Made by a program: the position numbers and the translations under genes | In this document: positions 6,466 through 15,594 of the stretch, piece after piece | Layout: every line of letters starts with the position of its first letter | Numbering within the stretch: position 1 is the stretch's first letter | Assembly: GCF_000269805.1 (NCBI RefSeq) | Contig: NZ_JH711483.1 | Coordinates: 564,081 to 628,080 of the forward strand | Length of the DNA stretch: 64,000 bases | Origin: Actinomyces massiliensis 4401292 | GTDB lineage: Bacteria > Actinomycetota > Actinomycetes > Actinomycetales > Actinomycetaceae | Direction: 5' to 3' | Notes under the pieces: generated by a model | What the model was told of the DNA's origin: nothing | The model's database searches: none | Seen by the model: the letters and a program-made list of their open reading frames with translations, nothing else

Positions 6466-9413
6466 TGGGAACGGACCTCCTTGAGTCCAGTGGAGGGGGA
6501 GTACTCGAGCGTGGTGCCGGCCAGCTGCGCCCGACCGTCCTCCAGGAGGAGGAACAGCTGCCCTTGAAGATCGCGATCATCCTGCCAAGCGGGTACGACA
6601 CGAATTTCGAGCTCTTGGATGACCTGGTCGATGACTCGCTCGTTGGACAGGCTCGGGGGCAGCCTTACTGCGGACATCATCATGGTGCGCACGACCTTCG
6701 GATCCGGGACGAGATTGGTGGGGATGATGTGCCCCGGATCGCCGGGCTTTTGCGGCAGTGTGCGCAGTTCCTCCTGACCACCCACCCGATGAAGCTCCAG
6801 GAGGATGACCTCCAAGGAGTCCTCGCCGTCGCGCACCTGGGCGCGTCCCTTCTCCTCGTTGTCGGAGGCGGTCGTGTGCAGCCAGTCCACGAGCGATGTG
6901 CTCGTCCCCGCCTTGTTCGGCTCGCAGAGGAGGAATCCCTTTGCTGCATTGTGCTTCTTCTGCTGCTCCGCCTCATAGACCTCTCGGGCTCTGGCTATCG
7001 GGTCCCGCCAGTGCGGCGGTACCGGAGCGTCAGTTCCGTAGACGGCCTCGATGAGGTCGTGAACATCATCGGGTACGGTCACCACTCCCGAGCCACTGAT
7101 GACCCGGTCCAGAGCGGCCGCACTCATGAGCATGTCCTGCTCTCCGTAGATCGTCTTGGCGCCGGGCTCCACAGCCGGGTTGTCGGAGGCGGTGGAGGGC
7201 AGCCAGTCGATGTAGCAGGTCGGGCTGGTGAGCTGGGCAGGACGCGGCCGCTCGTGGCGATGCAGGCGCCCCATGCGCTGGAGGATCAGATCAATGGGAG
7301 CCAGATCCGTCACCAGCAGGTCGAAGTCGATGTCGAGGGACTGCTCGACCACCTGCGTGGCGACGACAATTGCTCGGTGGGGTCGCTGCGGATCGTTCCG
7401 CGGTGGTCCGAAGCGGTGGAGGAGATCGGCGTCTTTGGCCAGTCGGTCGCGGATGGTGAAGCGCGCATGGTTGAGACTCACATCCTCCCCGAAGGTCTCA
7501 CGCAGTAGTTCGTAGGTCTCCTGCGCCCGCCGTACCGTGTTGCGGACGACGAGTGCGCACCCGCCGTCGGCCAGTTTCTCTTCCAGAAGCGGCGCTAAGG
7601 CATCCTTGGAAAGCCTCTTGATGCGCACCGTGCTGCGGCGCTCTGTTGAGGAGGTTGGGACGACCTCGGTTCGCTCGCGGCCCGCGGTGATGAGGCAGGG
7701 GAAGGGCGTGCGCACAATCTCAGGGGAAGGGCGCTTGGGAACTCGTTTACCTGCGGCCAAGCGCAGTCCCCGCCGGTAGGCGTCCACCAGGGCCGTGCAC
7801 CGCGCCTCGGACAGAGTGGCCGACAACAGCACCACCGGCACCCCGTAGGAGGCGAGCCAGGTCAGGGTCCTGTCCAGGTAGACGTTCATGTAGGTCGAGT
7901 AGGAATGCACCTCATCGATAACGACTACCTTGCGGCTCAGGCCCAGGTGGCGCATGGCCAGGTGCGGGGAGCACAACGCCCCGAAAAGCAAGTGATCCAC
8001 CGTGGTAACGACGAAGTCGGAGAGCATCGCCTTCTTCCGCCCGTTGAACCAGGCCAGAATGGCCACGTCGGCCTGGCGCTGAGCCGCGGCGCTGACCGCA
8101 CGCCCTCTTCTGATCTCCTCCTCATCCGGGCTGATGCAGGTCGGCGCGGGAAAGTCGTCGGCCTCGCCGCCGAGTCCTCCGAGGAGCCGGTCATGGATCT
8201 CATAGCCGCGGCGTCGCAGTAATCGGGCCTCCTGGTTGAGCCGTGAGCGACCGTGCAGGAGTTGGACGGCGAAGTCCGACGGCGCCCCGTCCTCGGCGTA
8301 AGCCCCCTCGATGTTCTCCAGCCAGGACAGTTCGCGGGAGAACATGGCGTCCGTGGTCGCCTGGGTGGGCAGGGCGAAAAGCGTTCCGGCCCGACCGGTC
8401 CTGGCAGCGAGAATCTCTGCAGCCATGAAGGCCGCCTCGGTCTTGCCGCCTCCTGTGGACTCCTCGACGATGAGCAGGCCCGGCAAGTCCATGGTTCGGG
8501 CCGCTGTCAGGGTGCGTGCCTGCACGTTGGTGGCACGGGCCTCGTCGGGCAGATCGAAGCGCTGGGCGAGCAGTGAGTCGGCGTCGGCACCGTCGTCTCG
8601 GGGGCACCACGGCGAGGGGATCTCCAGGCGGGCCAGACCCGTGGCGACACGCGTGGCATGGGCGTCGGGGGCGAACAGACGCGCGCCGTCGTCGTCGAGT
8701 GAGAGGAGCTCGAAGTACTTCTCCGTGGAGGCGATCCAGTCCGCCACGATGACCAGGCCCGACAGCTCCACGAGGAAGGGCTGAGACCAGCGGTGCCGCG
8801 CCCAGTGTGGCAGCAGGGGTTCTGCGCCCGTGCGAGTGGTGACGAGGTCGAGGAGTTCGCGCTGGGTGGCGGCCCATTCCTCACTGCCAAGGAGATGCTC
8901 GTGTCCGGAATAGTCGGTGGTCAGGGCGGCCTTCGTGGGAGGGATGCCGTGGTGAGCGCCGACGACGGAGGCCAGCGCCATGGCGGGACCGTGTCTCCAG
9001 CCGTGTCCATCCTCTAACCAGGGCTCCAGAATCAACTGGCCCGCCAGAGCGTGAGGGACATTGCGACGCTCAAGCGGATCGACTTGCTCGTGCGGCAGGC
9101 CCGCCTCCTTCATCCGGTCGTCCAGTTTCCCGACCTGGCAGGAGAAGGCCGGCGTGCACTTGCCGATGTCATGAACTCCCGTGATCCAGGATGCGAGAAG
9201 GCAGAACTCCTCCGTCGGTGTCAGGCCCGACGTCGATCCCGCGAACTCGCGTTCAATGAGGTCTCCGGCCGTGGGGGCCAGCCAGCGCTCGGCGAGATGC
9301 TCGGCGACTGCGGAGCTGTCGAGCAGATGCAGCCAGAGCGGGAGCCACTGATCGCTCTCGGGGTTGTAACCGAACTTCGCCCAGACGGACCGTGCACGTT
9401 CCGAGAGTGTCAT
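6462..9413 (-). CDS. cas3: Cas3, HD nuclease-helicase of type I-E CRISPR
   Basis: Cas3 is recruited by Cascade and degrades the invader. This 983-aa protein carries both activities in one chain: an N-terminal HD nuclease (HD at residues 81-82 in GVHDIGKC, further histidines in VVGAHHG near 153) and a superfamily 2 helicase. The helicase has Walker A ESTGGGKTE (~318-326), DEVH (500-503), LLSATL (~529) and the QRMGRLHRHE motif VI near 715. Length is slightly above E. coli Cas3 (888 aa). A strong Shine-Dalgarno (AAAGGAGGAG) lies just before the ATG. It is the first gene of the operon, and overlaps cse1 by 4 nt. No inactivating change was seen. Confidence 0.96.
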   Translation of the reverse strand: MTLSERARSVWAKFGYNPESDQWLPLWLHLLDSSAVAEHLAERWLAPTAGDLIEREFAGSTSGLTPTEEFCLLASWITGVHDIGKCTPAFSCQVGKLDDRMKEAGLPHEQVDPLERRNVPHALAGQLILEPWLEDGHGWRHGPAMALASVVGAHHGIPPTKAALTTDYSGHEHLLGSEEWAATQRELLDLVTTRTGAEPLLPHWARHRWSQPFLVELSGLVIVADWIASTEKYFELLSLDDDGARLFAPDAHATRVATGLARLEIPSPWCPRDDGADADSLLAQRFDLPDEARATNVQARTLTAARTMDLPGLLIVEESTGGGKTEAAFMAAEILAARTGRAGTLFALPTQATTDAMFSRELSWLENIEGAYAEDGAPSDFAVQLLHGRSRLNQEARLLRRRGYEIHDRLLGGLGGEADDFPAPTCISPDEEEIRRGRAVSAAAQRQADVAILAWFNGRKKAMLSDFVVTTVDHLLFGALCSPHLAMRHLGLSRKVVVIDEVHSYSTYMNVYLDRTLTWLASYGVPVVLLSATLSEARCTALVDAYRRGLRLAAGKRVPKRPSPEIVRTPFPCLITAGRERTEVVPTSSTERRSTVRIKRLSKDALAPLLEEKLADGGCALVVRNTVRRAQETYELLRETFGEDVSLNHARFTIRDRLAKDADLLHRFGPPRNDPQRPHRAIVVATQVVEQSLDIDFDLLVTDLAPIDLILQRMGRLHRHERPRPAQLTSPTCYIDWLPSTASDNPAVEPGAKTIYGEQDMLMSAAALDRVISGSGVVTVPDDVHDLIEAVYGTDAPVPPHWRDPIARAREVYEAEQQKKHNAAKGFLLCEPNKAGTSTSLVDWLHTTASDNEEKGRAQVRDGEDSLEVILLELHRVGGQEELRTLPQKPGDPGHIIPTNLVPDPKVVRTMMMSAVRLPPSLSNERVIDQVIQELEIRVVPAWQDDRDLQGQLFLLLEDGRAQLAGTTLEYSPSTGLKEVRSQ

Positions 9414-9542
9414 CAGAGCTCCTCCTTTGGAGTTTCTGTGAGCAGGGACCGAGCAAGACTATTACCCAGGTCACAAATACATGCTTCCTGTGATCGAATC
9501 GTTACCGGCGATGCGGCGTCCCCGGCGCCGCACTGCTCACCG
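9414..9542 (-). promoter_or_regulatory. Upstream region of the cas operon
   Basis: These 129 bp separate the cysteine desulfurase gene from cas3, both on the minus strand. The desulfurase side has a GC-rich hairpin (9513-9518 GCGGCG with 9526-9531 CGCCGC) that could end upstream transcription. Nearer cas3 a TAATAG hexamer is a possible -10, but no convincing -35 accompanies it. The cas3 ribosome binding site occupies the last ~15 bp. A cas promoter here is inferred from layout. Confidence 0.4.
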
Positions 9543-10793
9543 TTAGGCTCGTCCGGCCCGTCCGGCCGAGTAGGCCCTCCGCGCACTCTCCAGCGCCGCG
9601 GGCAGGGCTGCGAGCAGCCGCTCGACGTCGTCGGCGCTGGTGCCCCGCCCCATGGAGCAGCGCAGCGTTGCGCGCGCGGGACCCTCATCGAAGCCCATGG
9701 ACAGCAGCACGTGGCTCGGCTGCGTCACTCCGGCGTGGCAGGCGGAGCCCGCCGACACATCAATACCGGCCATATCCAAGGCCATGAGCAGCGCCTCGGT
9801 GTCGCCGTCCTCGAACCACAGGTGCGCCGTGGAGGGCACGTGCGCCACGCTCCGGGAACCCTCGGGAAGCGTTGCGTGCACACCCGGCAAAGCCGTCGCC
9901 CCCTCCAGTACGCGCCTGCGCAGCGCCTCTAGCCTGCCGGACTCCTCGGCCCGCTCCGCCACCGCCAGCTCGACCGCCAGCGCCAGAGCCCGCGCCCCGA
10001 CAACATCCTGACTGCCCGAACGCACCCCCCGCTCCTGGCGGCCCCCACCGGTCGGCGTTACCAACACCAAGTCGCGCCTGGCGACGAACGCCCCGATACC
10101 GATCGGCGTCCCGAGCTTATGACCTGTCACCGTCATGGCGTCCAGCCCCCAGGCGCGGAAATCGACCGGAGTCTTGCCCAAGGCCGCCACGGCATCGGAA
10201 TGCACCGGCACATAGCCGGAATCCGCCGGCCGTCGCGCCCCACTCGCCTCGCGAACCGTCTCGACCAAGCCGGCCATGTCCTGCACGACGCCCGTCTCGT
10301 TATTGGCCGCCATAATGCTCACCAGTGCGGTTCCCGGCCCCGCCGTCACCGCCGCGCGCAGACTCGCCGGATCGACCAGTCCGGCCCCGTCCACGCCGAC
10401 CTCGACGTGCTCGGCCCCCAGGTGGCCGGCCGCAGTGCGCGCCGAGTCCAGCACCGCCGGATGCTCAAGGGGGGAGGTGACCACCCGAGGGGCCGACACC
10501 CCTGCAGCCCGCGCCGCCAGGGCGCGGCCGGCGACCACTAGCGCGTCGGCCTCGGTGCCGCCGGAGGTGAACAGCACCTCGTGCGGGTCGACGTCCAGGG
10601 CCGCCGCCAGGCGGGCACGCGCCTGGGCCAGCATCGCCCCGACGCGCCGCCCCGAGGCGTGCTGGGCTGCCGGATTCGCCCACCCGCCCAGACCCTCGCT
10701 CAGGTCCGCGGCCACCTGAGCGGCGACCTCGGGTCGCACGGGCGTGGTCGCGGCATGGTCGAGGTAGGTGCGGGGGACTGCGCTGATGCTCAC
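9543..10793 (-). CDS. Cysteine desulfurase (IscS/NifS family)
   Basis: This PLP enzyme removes sulfur from cysteine for Fe-S cluster assembly or tRNA thiolation. The 416-aa sequence shows YLDHAATTP at the N-terminus, the cofactor-stacking His111, PLP-binding Asp200, the Schiff-base Lys226 in VTGHKLGTP, and the persulfide Cys352 in SAGSACHAG. In many actinobacteria this gene precedes mnmA and the ligA-gatCAB genes; here mnmA is absent and ligA-gatCAB lie 45 kb away. The GTG start has no Shine-Dalgarno but sits exactly 6 nt after TAGAGT, so the mRNA is probably leaderless. A role as the partner of MnmA is inference. Confidence 0.92.
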   Translation of the reverse strand: MSISAVPRTYLDHAATTPVRPEVAAQVAADLSEGLGGWANPAAQHASGRRVGAMLAQARARLAAALDVDPHEVLFTSGGTEADALVVAGRALAARAAGVSAPRVVTSPLEHPAVLDSARTAAGHLGAEHVEVGVDGAGLVDPASLRAAVTAGPGTALVSIMAANNETGVVQDMAGLVETVREASGARRPADSGYVPVHSDAVAALGKTPVDFRAWGLDAMTVTGHKLGTPIGIGAFVARRDLVLVTPTGGGRQERGVRSGSQDVVGARALALAVELAVAERAEESGRLEALRRRVLEGATALPGVHATLPEGSRSVAHVPSTAHLWFEDGDTEALLMALDMAGIDVSAGSACHAGVTQPSHVLLSMGFDEGPARATLRCSMGRGTSADDVERLLAALPAALESARRAYSAGRAGRA

Positions 10794-10799
10794 GCGCCC

Positions 10800-10805
10800 A
10801 CTCTA
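10800..10805 (-). promoter_or_regulatory. -10 element for leaderless cysteine desulfurase mRNA
   Basis: TAGAGT on the minus strand is followed by 6 nt (GGGCGC) and the GTG start at 10793. This matches the actinobacterial TANNNT consensus and leaves no room for a ribosome binding site. Confidence 0.6.
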
Positions 10806-10932
10806 GGGACGGCGCCCGCTTCCCGGGCATGAGGCCGCTCGCCATCCGTTGCTGCTCGGAGACTGCTGGACCTCGCAGTGAAGTGAGCAGAGTGAACCGA
10901 TGGCGGCCGCCACCCCCGCCCTGCCCCGGGCC

Positions 10933-10938
10933 TAGGCT
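10933..10938 (+). promoter_or_regulatory. -10 element for leaderless nudC mRNA
   Basis: TAGGCT ends 7 nt before the ATG at 10946 and no Shine-Dalgarno is present. It is divergent from the desulfurase promoter, and the two start sites lie about 150 bp apart. Confidence 0.55.
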
Positions 10939-10945
10939 TGACGTC

Positions 10946-12148
10946 ATGAGCACGTCTCGAACCCGGCCCATCCGCTCTGCCGCCCCGCTCAAGAACGAGC
11001 GAGATGAGGAGGACGGATACGGTCGCCGCTCCCTGTCCCGCTCCACCACCGACCGCGACGCCTCCCGTCGTGAGGAGCCGGAGCTGCTGGCGAGGCTTGC
11101 GGCCGATCCCGCCACTTGCCTGGTGGTCGTGGACGCGCGCGGGCGCATCGCCCTGGACGCCCCCGCCATGCACCCCGACCTGCCCGAGGATGGCCTGACC
11201 CCTCCGGCGCCCTCAGACCGCGACCGCGACGTGTGGGACAAGGACGACCCGGCAGCACCCCGCCCCCGCCTCGCCCCGCTGACTGCCGCCGACCTGGGCG
11301 CCGGAGCCCCGCCGAGCTCGCCGCTCCCGTCGGTGCCAGAGGCCTCGGGCGTGCCGGCGGCTCTCGCCGGCCTGACGACCATCTACCTCGGCCGCGAAAG
11401 CGGCACCGGCACCGGGGACGCCGCCGGGGAGTCCTGGCTGGCCGTCGTCGTCCCCGATGCGTCCGCCGCGGACCCGGCCGACGCCGAGGGCGCTGATCGC
11501 GCCCATCGTGAGCTGACCGTTCTTCTGGAGCGATATCCGCTGTCCGCCCTGCGCGCCGTCGGCCACACTCTGAGCGCGCACGACGCCGGGCTGGCCACAT
11601 CCGCGGTCGCCCTGGCCGCCTGGCACGCGCGGACGCGCTTCTGCGTCGTCTGCGGCGGGCGCACCACGGCCGACCAGGCCGGGTGGGTGCGCCGCTGCAC
11701 CGCCTGCGGCGCTCTCGACTTCCCGCGCGCCGATCCGGCCGTCATCATGGCCGTCACCGACGACGCCGACCGCATCGTTCTGGTTCACGGCGCCCGCTGG
11801 GAGGCCGGGCGCTACTCCACGGTCGCCGGCTATGTGGAGGCGGGGGAGTCCTGCGAGGCCGCCGTCGTGCGCGAGGTCGCCGAGGAAACCGGGTTGCGCG
11901 TGGCCTCGGCCGAACTCGTCGCCTCCCAGCCCTGGCCCTTCCCGCGCTCCCTCATGCTCGGCTACCGCGCCCGCCTCGCACCGGGCGAGCATCTGGCCCG
12001 CCCCGATGGCGAGGAGGTCACCGACGCCCTCGTGCTCTCGCGCACCGAACTGGACGAGGCCCTGGCGGCCGGAACCGTGGTCCTGCCCGGGCCCACATCC
12101 ATCGCCCGCATGCTCATTGAGGACTGGTACGGCGGGCCGATTCGTTGA
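10946..12148 (+). CDS. nudC: NADH pyrophosphatase NudC (Nudix)
   Basis: NudC hydrolyses NAD(H) to NMN(H) and AMP and in other bacteria removes NAD caps from RNA. From the chosen ATG (400 aa) a four-cysteine zinc ribbon (C233, C236, C251, C254) precedes the Nudix box, which runs from about residue 295 (GYVEAGES) to REVAEETG (ends ~317). The NudC-specific SQPWPFP motif follows at ~327. The N-terminal 60 residues are charged, low-complexity sequence. The start at 10946 was chosen because TAGGCT lies 7 nt upstream; the ORF is open to 10829 but that part looks non-coding. The gene precedes uvrD2, as in mycobacteria. Confidence 0.92.
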   Translation: MSTSRTRPIRSAAPLKNERDEEDGYGRRSLSRSTTDRDASRREEPELLARLAADPATCLVVVDARGRIALDAPAMHPDLPEDGLTPPAPSDRDRDVWDKDDPAAPRPRLAPLTAADLGAGAPPSSPLPSVPEASGVPAALAGLTTIYLGRESGTGTGDAAGESWLAVVVPDASAADPADAEGADRAHRELTVLLERYPLSALRAVGHTLSAHDAGLATSAVALAAWHARTRFCVVCGGRTTADQAGWVRRCTACGALDFPRADPAVIMAVTDDADRIVLVHGARWEAGRYSTVAGYVEAGESCEAAVVREVAEETGLRVASAELVASQPWPFPRSLMLGYRARLAPGEHLARPDGEEVTDALVLSRTELDEALAAGTVVLPGPTSIARMLIEDWYGGPIR

Positions 12149-12265
12149 GAGTCTCGGTGAGAATCGCAGATAGTCCCGCAGACTCCGACTGCGGTCGCCC
12201 GGCGCCCTACTGCTCGCTCATCAGCACGCGTCAGTACATGTCGGCGGCTCGTGGCAGGCTGATCC

Positions 12266-14410
12266 GTGATGAGTGAGCCCCCCCCGCGCCCCGCCGCCCC
12301 GGCTCGGCCGAAGCCCCGTGAAGCGGCCCTGCCCAGCCCCGCCGCGCTGCTCGATGCCCTGGACCCCGACCAGCGCCAGGTCGCCGAGCACCTTGAAGGG
12401 GCCCTGTGCGTCCTCGCGGGTGCGGGCACGGGAAAGACCCGGGCCATCACCTATCGCATTGCTCATGGAGTCGCCGTCGGCGCCTACCAGCCCGCCCAGG
12501 TCCTGGCCGTCACCTTCACGGCCCGCGCCGCCGGAGAGATGCGCTCGCGCTTGGCCGATCTGGGTGTGATCGGCACCCAGGCGCGCACCTTCCACTCCGC
12601 CGCTCTGCGTCAGTTGACATACTTCTGGCCCACGGCGATCGGCGGGCGCCGCCCCGAGATCGAGAAGTTCAAGGGCCGCCTCGTCGGCACCGCCGCCCAC
12701 CGCCTCGGCCTGTCCACCGACCGCGCCCTCATCCGCGACCTGTCGGCCGAGGTCGAGTGGGCGAAGGTCACCATGACCCTGCCCGAGGACTACGCCCAGA
12801 AGGCCGCCGCCCTGCGCCGCGATCCCCCCGGGGGTCTGGAGCTCGCCACCGTCGCTCAAGTGCTGGCGACTTACGAGGAGGCCAAGACCGAGCGCGGAGT
12901 CATCGATTTCGAGGATGTCCTGCTCCTGATGGTCGGCATCCTCCTGGACCGCGAGGACATCGCCGATCAAGTGCGCGGCCAGTACAAGCACTTTGTGGTC
13001 GACGAGTACCAGGATGTCTCCCCGCTCCAGCAGCGCCTCCTGGACCTGTGGCTGGGCAGGCGCCGCCAGCTGTGCGTCGTCGGGGACGTCTCCCAGACGA
13101 TCTACTCCTTCACCGGCGCCACCCCCGACTTCCTGACCGGTTTCGCATCCCGCTACTCCGGTGCCCGCACGGTCAGGCTGAGCCGCGACTACCGCTCCAC
13201 CCCGCAGATCGTGTCGCTGGCCAACCGGGTGCTGTCGCGCTCGCGCCGCGGAGGCGGGGCGCTGGTGCTGCCCGCCGGCGCCGTTGAGCTTGTCGCGCAG
13301 CGCCCCGGCGGGCCCGCCGTGCACTTCAAGGACTATGAGGACGACGTCGCCGAGGCCGCGGGTGTGGTCGAGCAGGTCGGCCGGTTGCGCTCCAGTGGTG
13401 TGCCGCTCAGTGAGATCGCCGTCCTGTACCGCACCAACTCCCAGTCCGAGGCGATCGAGCGGGCCCTGTCCGATGCCGGTATCGGCTACCTGGTGCGCGG
13501 CGGTGAGCGCTTCTTCGAGAGGGACGAGGTCAAACGCGCCGTTGTCATGCTGCGCGCCGCCGCCCGCACCGAGCGGGCAAACCTCACCGGCGATGTCGGC
13601 GCCGATGCCCGGATGGTGCTGGGGCGTGAGGGCTGGAGTGAGCAGCCCCCGGCTCCCCGCGGTGCCGTGCGCGAACGGTGGGACTCCTTGAACGCCATCG
13701 TCGAGCTGGCCGATGAGCTCGGTTCCAAGCGCGGCGCCGACTTGGACGGGCTGGTCGCCGAGCTCGGTGAGCGCGCCGCCGCCCAGAACGCGCCGACGGT
13801 TGAGGGTGTCACCCTGTCCTCCCTGCACGCCGCCAAGGGCCTGGAGTGGGATGCCGTCCTGCTCGTGGGCGTCAGTGAGGGCCTGCTGCCGATCTCCCTG
13901 GCCGAGGGGCCCGCTGCTATCGAGGAGGAGCGGCGACTGCTGTACGTGGGGGTGACGCGCGCCCGCGAGCACCTGGTCATCTCCTACGCCCGCGCGCGCA
14001 ACTCCGGGGGGCGCGCCTCGCGCAAGCCCTCTCGTTTCCTGGACGGCATCTGGCCCGCTGATGGCGGGCCGGACCGTCTGCGCCCTCGTTCCGCGTCCTC
14101 CCGTCAGACTCCCAAGGAGCGCGCCAAGCAGACCGCGGCCGAATTCGAGGCGGACAACGATCCGGCCACCATCGCCCTGTTCGAGTCGCTACGGGCCTGG
14201 CGGGCCAAGGTCGCCAAGGAGCGCTCCAGGCCCGCCTACACGGTCTTCGCCGACACGACCCTGCGCTCCATCGCGGTGGTCAAGCCCGGCACTTTGCCCC
14301 AGCTCTCTCTCATTCACGGAGTCGGCGCAGTCAAGCTCCAGGAGTACGGGGCCGATGTGCTCTACGTGGTTCGGGAGTTCCAGGGCGGGGGAGCGGGGGC
14401 CGACCATTAA
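12266..14410 (+). CDS. uvrD2: UvrD2-like superfamily 1 helicase with C-terminal HRDC domain
   Basis: This 714-aa ATP-dependent 3'-5' DNA helicase of the UvrD/Rep family has Walker A AGAGTGKT (51-58), VVDEYQDVSPLQ (motif II), GDVSQTIYSF (motif III) and VGVTRARE (motif VI). A C-terminal HRDC-like domain (about 632-705) gives the UvrD2 architecture. Mycobacterial UvrD2 carries a tetracysteine zinc module between helicase and HRDC; no cysteine occurs in that linker here (see findings). GTG 12266 and ATG 12269 are both possible starts. The 3' end overlaps the convergent downstream gene by 4 bp. The nudC-uvrD2 neighbourhood is conserved in actinobacteria. Confidence 0.93.
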   Translation: MMSEPPPRPAAPARPKPREAALPSPAALLDALDPDQRQVAEHLEGALCVLAGAGTGKTRAITYRIAHGVAVGAYQPAQVLAVTFTARAAGEMRSRLADLGVIGTQARTFHSAALRQLTYFWPTAIGGRRPEIEKFKGRLVGTAAHRLGLSTDRALIRDLSAEVEWAKVTMTLPEDYAQKAAALRRDPPGGLELATVAQVLATYEEAKTERGVIDFEDVLLLMVGILLDREDIADQVRGQYKHFVVDEYQDVSPLQQRLLDLWLGRRRQLCVVGDVSQTIYSFTGATPDFLTGFASRYSGARTVRLSRDYRSTPQIVSLANRVLSRSRRGGGALVLPAGAVELVAQRPGGPAVHFKDYEDDVAEAAGVVEQVGRLRSSGVPLSEIAVLYRTNSQSEAIERALSDAGIGYLVRGGERFFERDEVKRAVVMLRAAARTERANLTGDVGADARMVLGREGWSEQPPAPRGAVRERWDSLNAIVELADELGSKRGADLDGLVAELGERAAAQNAPTVEGVTLSSLHAAKGLEWDAVLLVGVSEGLLPISLAEGPAAIEEERRLLYVGVTRAREHLVISYARARNSGGRASRKPSRFLDGIWPADGGPDRLRPRSASSRQTPKERAKQTAAEFEADNDPATIALFESLRAWRAKVAKERSRPAYTVFADTTLRSIAVVKPGTLPQLSLIHGVGAVKLQEYGADVLYVVREFQGGGAGADH

Positions 14411-15354
14411 GATGACGAGGGCGCTGCGGTCCCGGAATCCTCCGCCGCATCCAGTGAGCTGCACAGGCACTCGGGGTGAGACGCCCAGAGCCGTTCCACG
14501 CCCACGGCCTCGACTCCCGAGATCTCGACGCTGCGCCCGGCCCATTGTTGCCCGCGTCCGGACAGCACCTCTGTGACTGCGCGCGCCGCCAGAGTCGCCG
14601 CCTGATGCAGCAGCAGTGTCTCGGTCGGTGGCGGGGCCAGCAGGCGCAGCTGGGTCGCCACCGCCGGCCACTGCGGGTCGGCGTCGCGCTCCCGCAGATC
14701 CAGACACGTGGCGCAGGGCGGGGAGCCGGGCGCCAGGAGCGGGCCCACCCGCACGCTCACCTCCCGCACGACCACCGGCAGGTGAGCGACCCCGGCTACG
14801 GACAGTCCCCGGGCCCGCACCGGCTCGATCAGGTGCCCCTCGACGGTGACGACCAGATCGGGGAGTGTCCCCAGGGGCATGCGTGTGCGCACGGGCGGGT
14901 CGAGGGCGTCCGTCCATGCGCACAGCTCCTCGTCCTCCGGCAGCAGCGCGCCCACCCCGGATTCGGCGAGCAGGGCGACGAGTTCGTGAGCCAGCCGACC
15001 GCCGCCGATGATGCCGACGACGCCGCGGCGCAGCGCTTGCGTGCGCACGCGCGGATTGTCGGAGACGCGTTCCCAGTAGACCTCATCCTCGCTCGCGGGC
15101 GTCGAGGCATCGCGAGTCAGGACGCCGGCCTCGTCAAGGACGGACATGAGTTCGCGGGCGCGAGCGATCGGCACCTCGCTCCACCTCGCCACCTGGTAGA
15201 CGTCGCCGGGCGACATGCTCGTCGGCAGACGGTCGAGGAGCTGCTGCTCCTGGTAGCTCAGCCCATCGACGACGACGGCGTGGCCCGGTTCGGCGCCGAT
15301 CTGCGACTGGCCGAGGCATCGCCACAGTATGGGGGACTGTCCTCTGACTCGCAT
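14407..15354 (-). CDS. ThiF/TOMM cyclodehydratase-like protein of unknown function
   Basis: This 315-aa protein has a winged-helix-like N-terminal part (YQVARWSEVPIARARELM), a Rossmann segment VVGIIGGGRLAHELVALL (~111-128) and a region resembling ThiF/E1-like and TOMM leader-binding proteins. It contains PLLAPGSPPCATCLDL followed by RDADPQWPAVATQL. The CxxC and the C-terminal HPECLC could together bind zinc. The ATP-binding residues of genuine E1 enzymes are not obvious. A homologue is usually found near uvrD2 in actinobacteria (family knowledge), with no assigned role. No peptide precursor gene is visible nearby. GGAG lies 5 nt before the ATG. Confidence 0.7.
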   Translation of the reverse strand: MRVRGQSPILWRCLGQSQIGAEPGHAVVVDGLSYQEQQLLDRLPTSMSPGDVYQVARWSEVPIARARELMSVLDEAGVLTRDASTPASEDEVYWERVSDNPRVRTQALRRGVVGIIGGGRLAHELVALLAESGVGALLPEDEELCAWTDALDPPVRTRMPLGTLPDLVVTVEGHLIEPVRARGLSVAGVAHLPVVVREVSVRVGPLLAPGSPPCATCLDLRERDADPQWPAVATQLRLLAPPPTETLLLHQAATLAARAVTEVLSGRGQQWAGRSVEISGVEAVGVERLWASHPECLCSSLDAAEDSGTAAPSSS

Positions 15355-15481
15355 GGGTGCTCCAGACGGCGCCCGGTTCGGGAAGACTGCAGGGTGACTA
15401 GGACGACTGCCGCGGACGCTCTAGCCGCACAGTGGCACGGCGCGGCTGTCGTGCGCCACGATTCGGGTACCCTGTGGAAAA

Positions 15482-15517
15482 CCGCGATTGCGCGGTAGCG
15501 GTCCGAGAACGGACCGC
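15482..15517. other. Two tandem hairpins between the PDZ protease and ThiF-like genes
   Basis: CCGCG-ATTG-CGCGG (15482-15495) is followed by a perfect 8-bp stem GCGGTCCG-AGAA-CGGACCGC (15498-15517). Neither is followed by a T-run. They lie in a 240-bp gap (15355-15594) that shows no ORF worth calling. They could act as a weak terminator or RNA processing signal. Confidence 0.5.
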
Positions 15518-15594
15518 ACCCGCCACGCACCGGGTTTCTCAGGGCTTCTCAATACGACTCGGTGCGTCTGTCGCTGCGTCTCAGTCTCGCTGTC

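Noticed and set aside
9450-9495. TCACA...TGTGA pair upstream of cas3 as a CRP site
   Set aside because: The half-sites are in the opposite order and spacing from a CRP operator.
12221-13972. 583-aa minus-strand frame inside uvrD2
   Set aside because: Shadow frame in a GC-rich gene, no recognisable domain.
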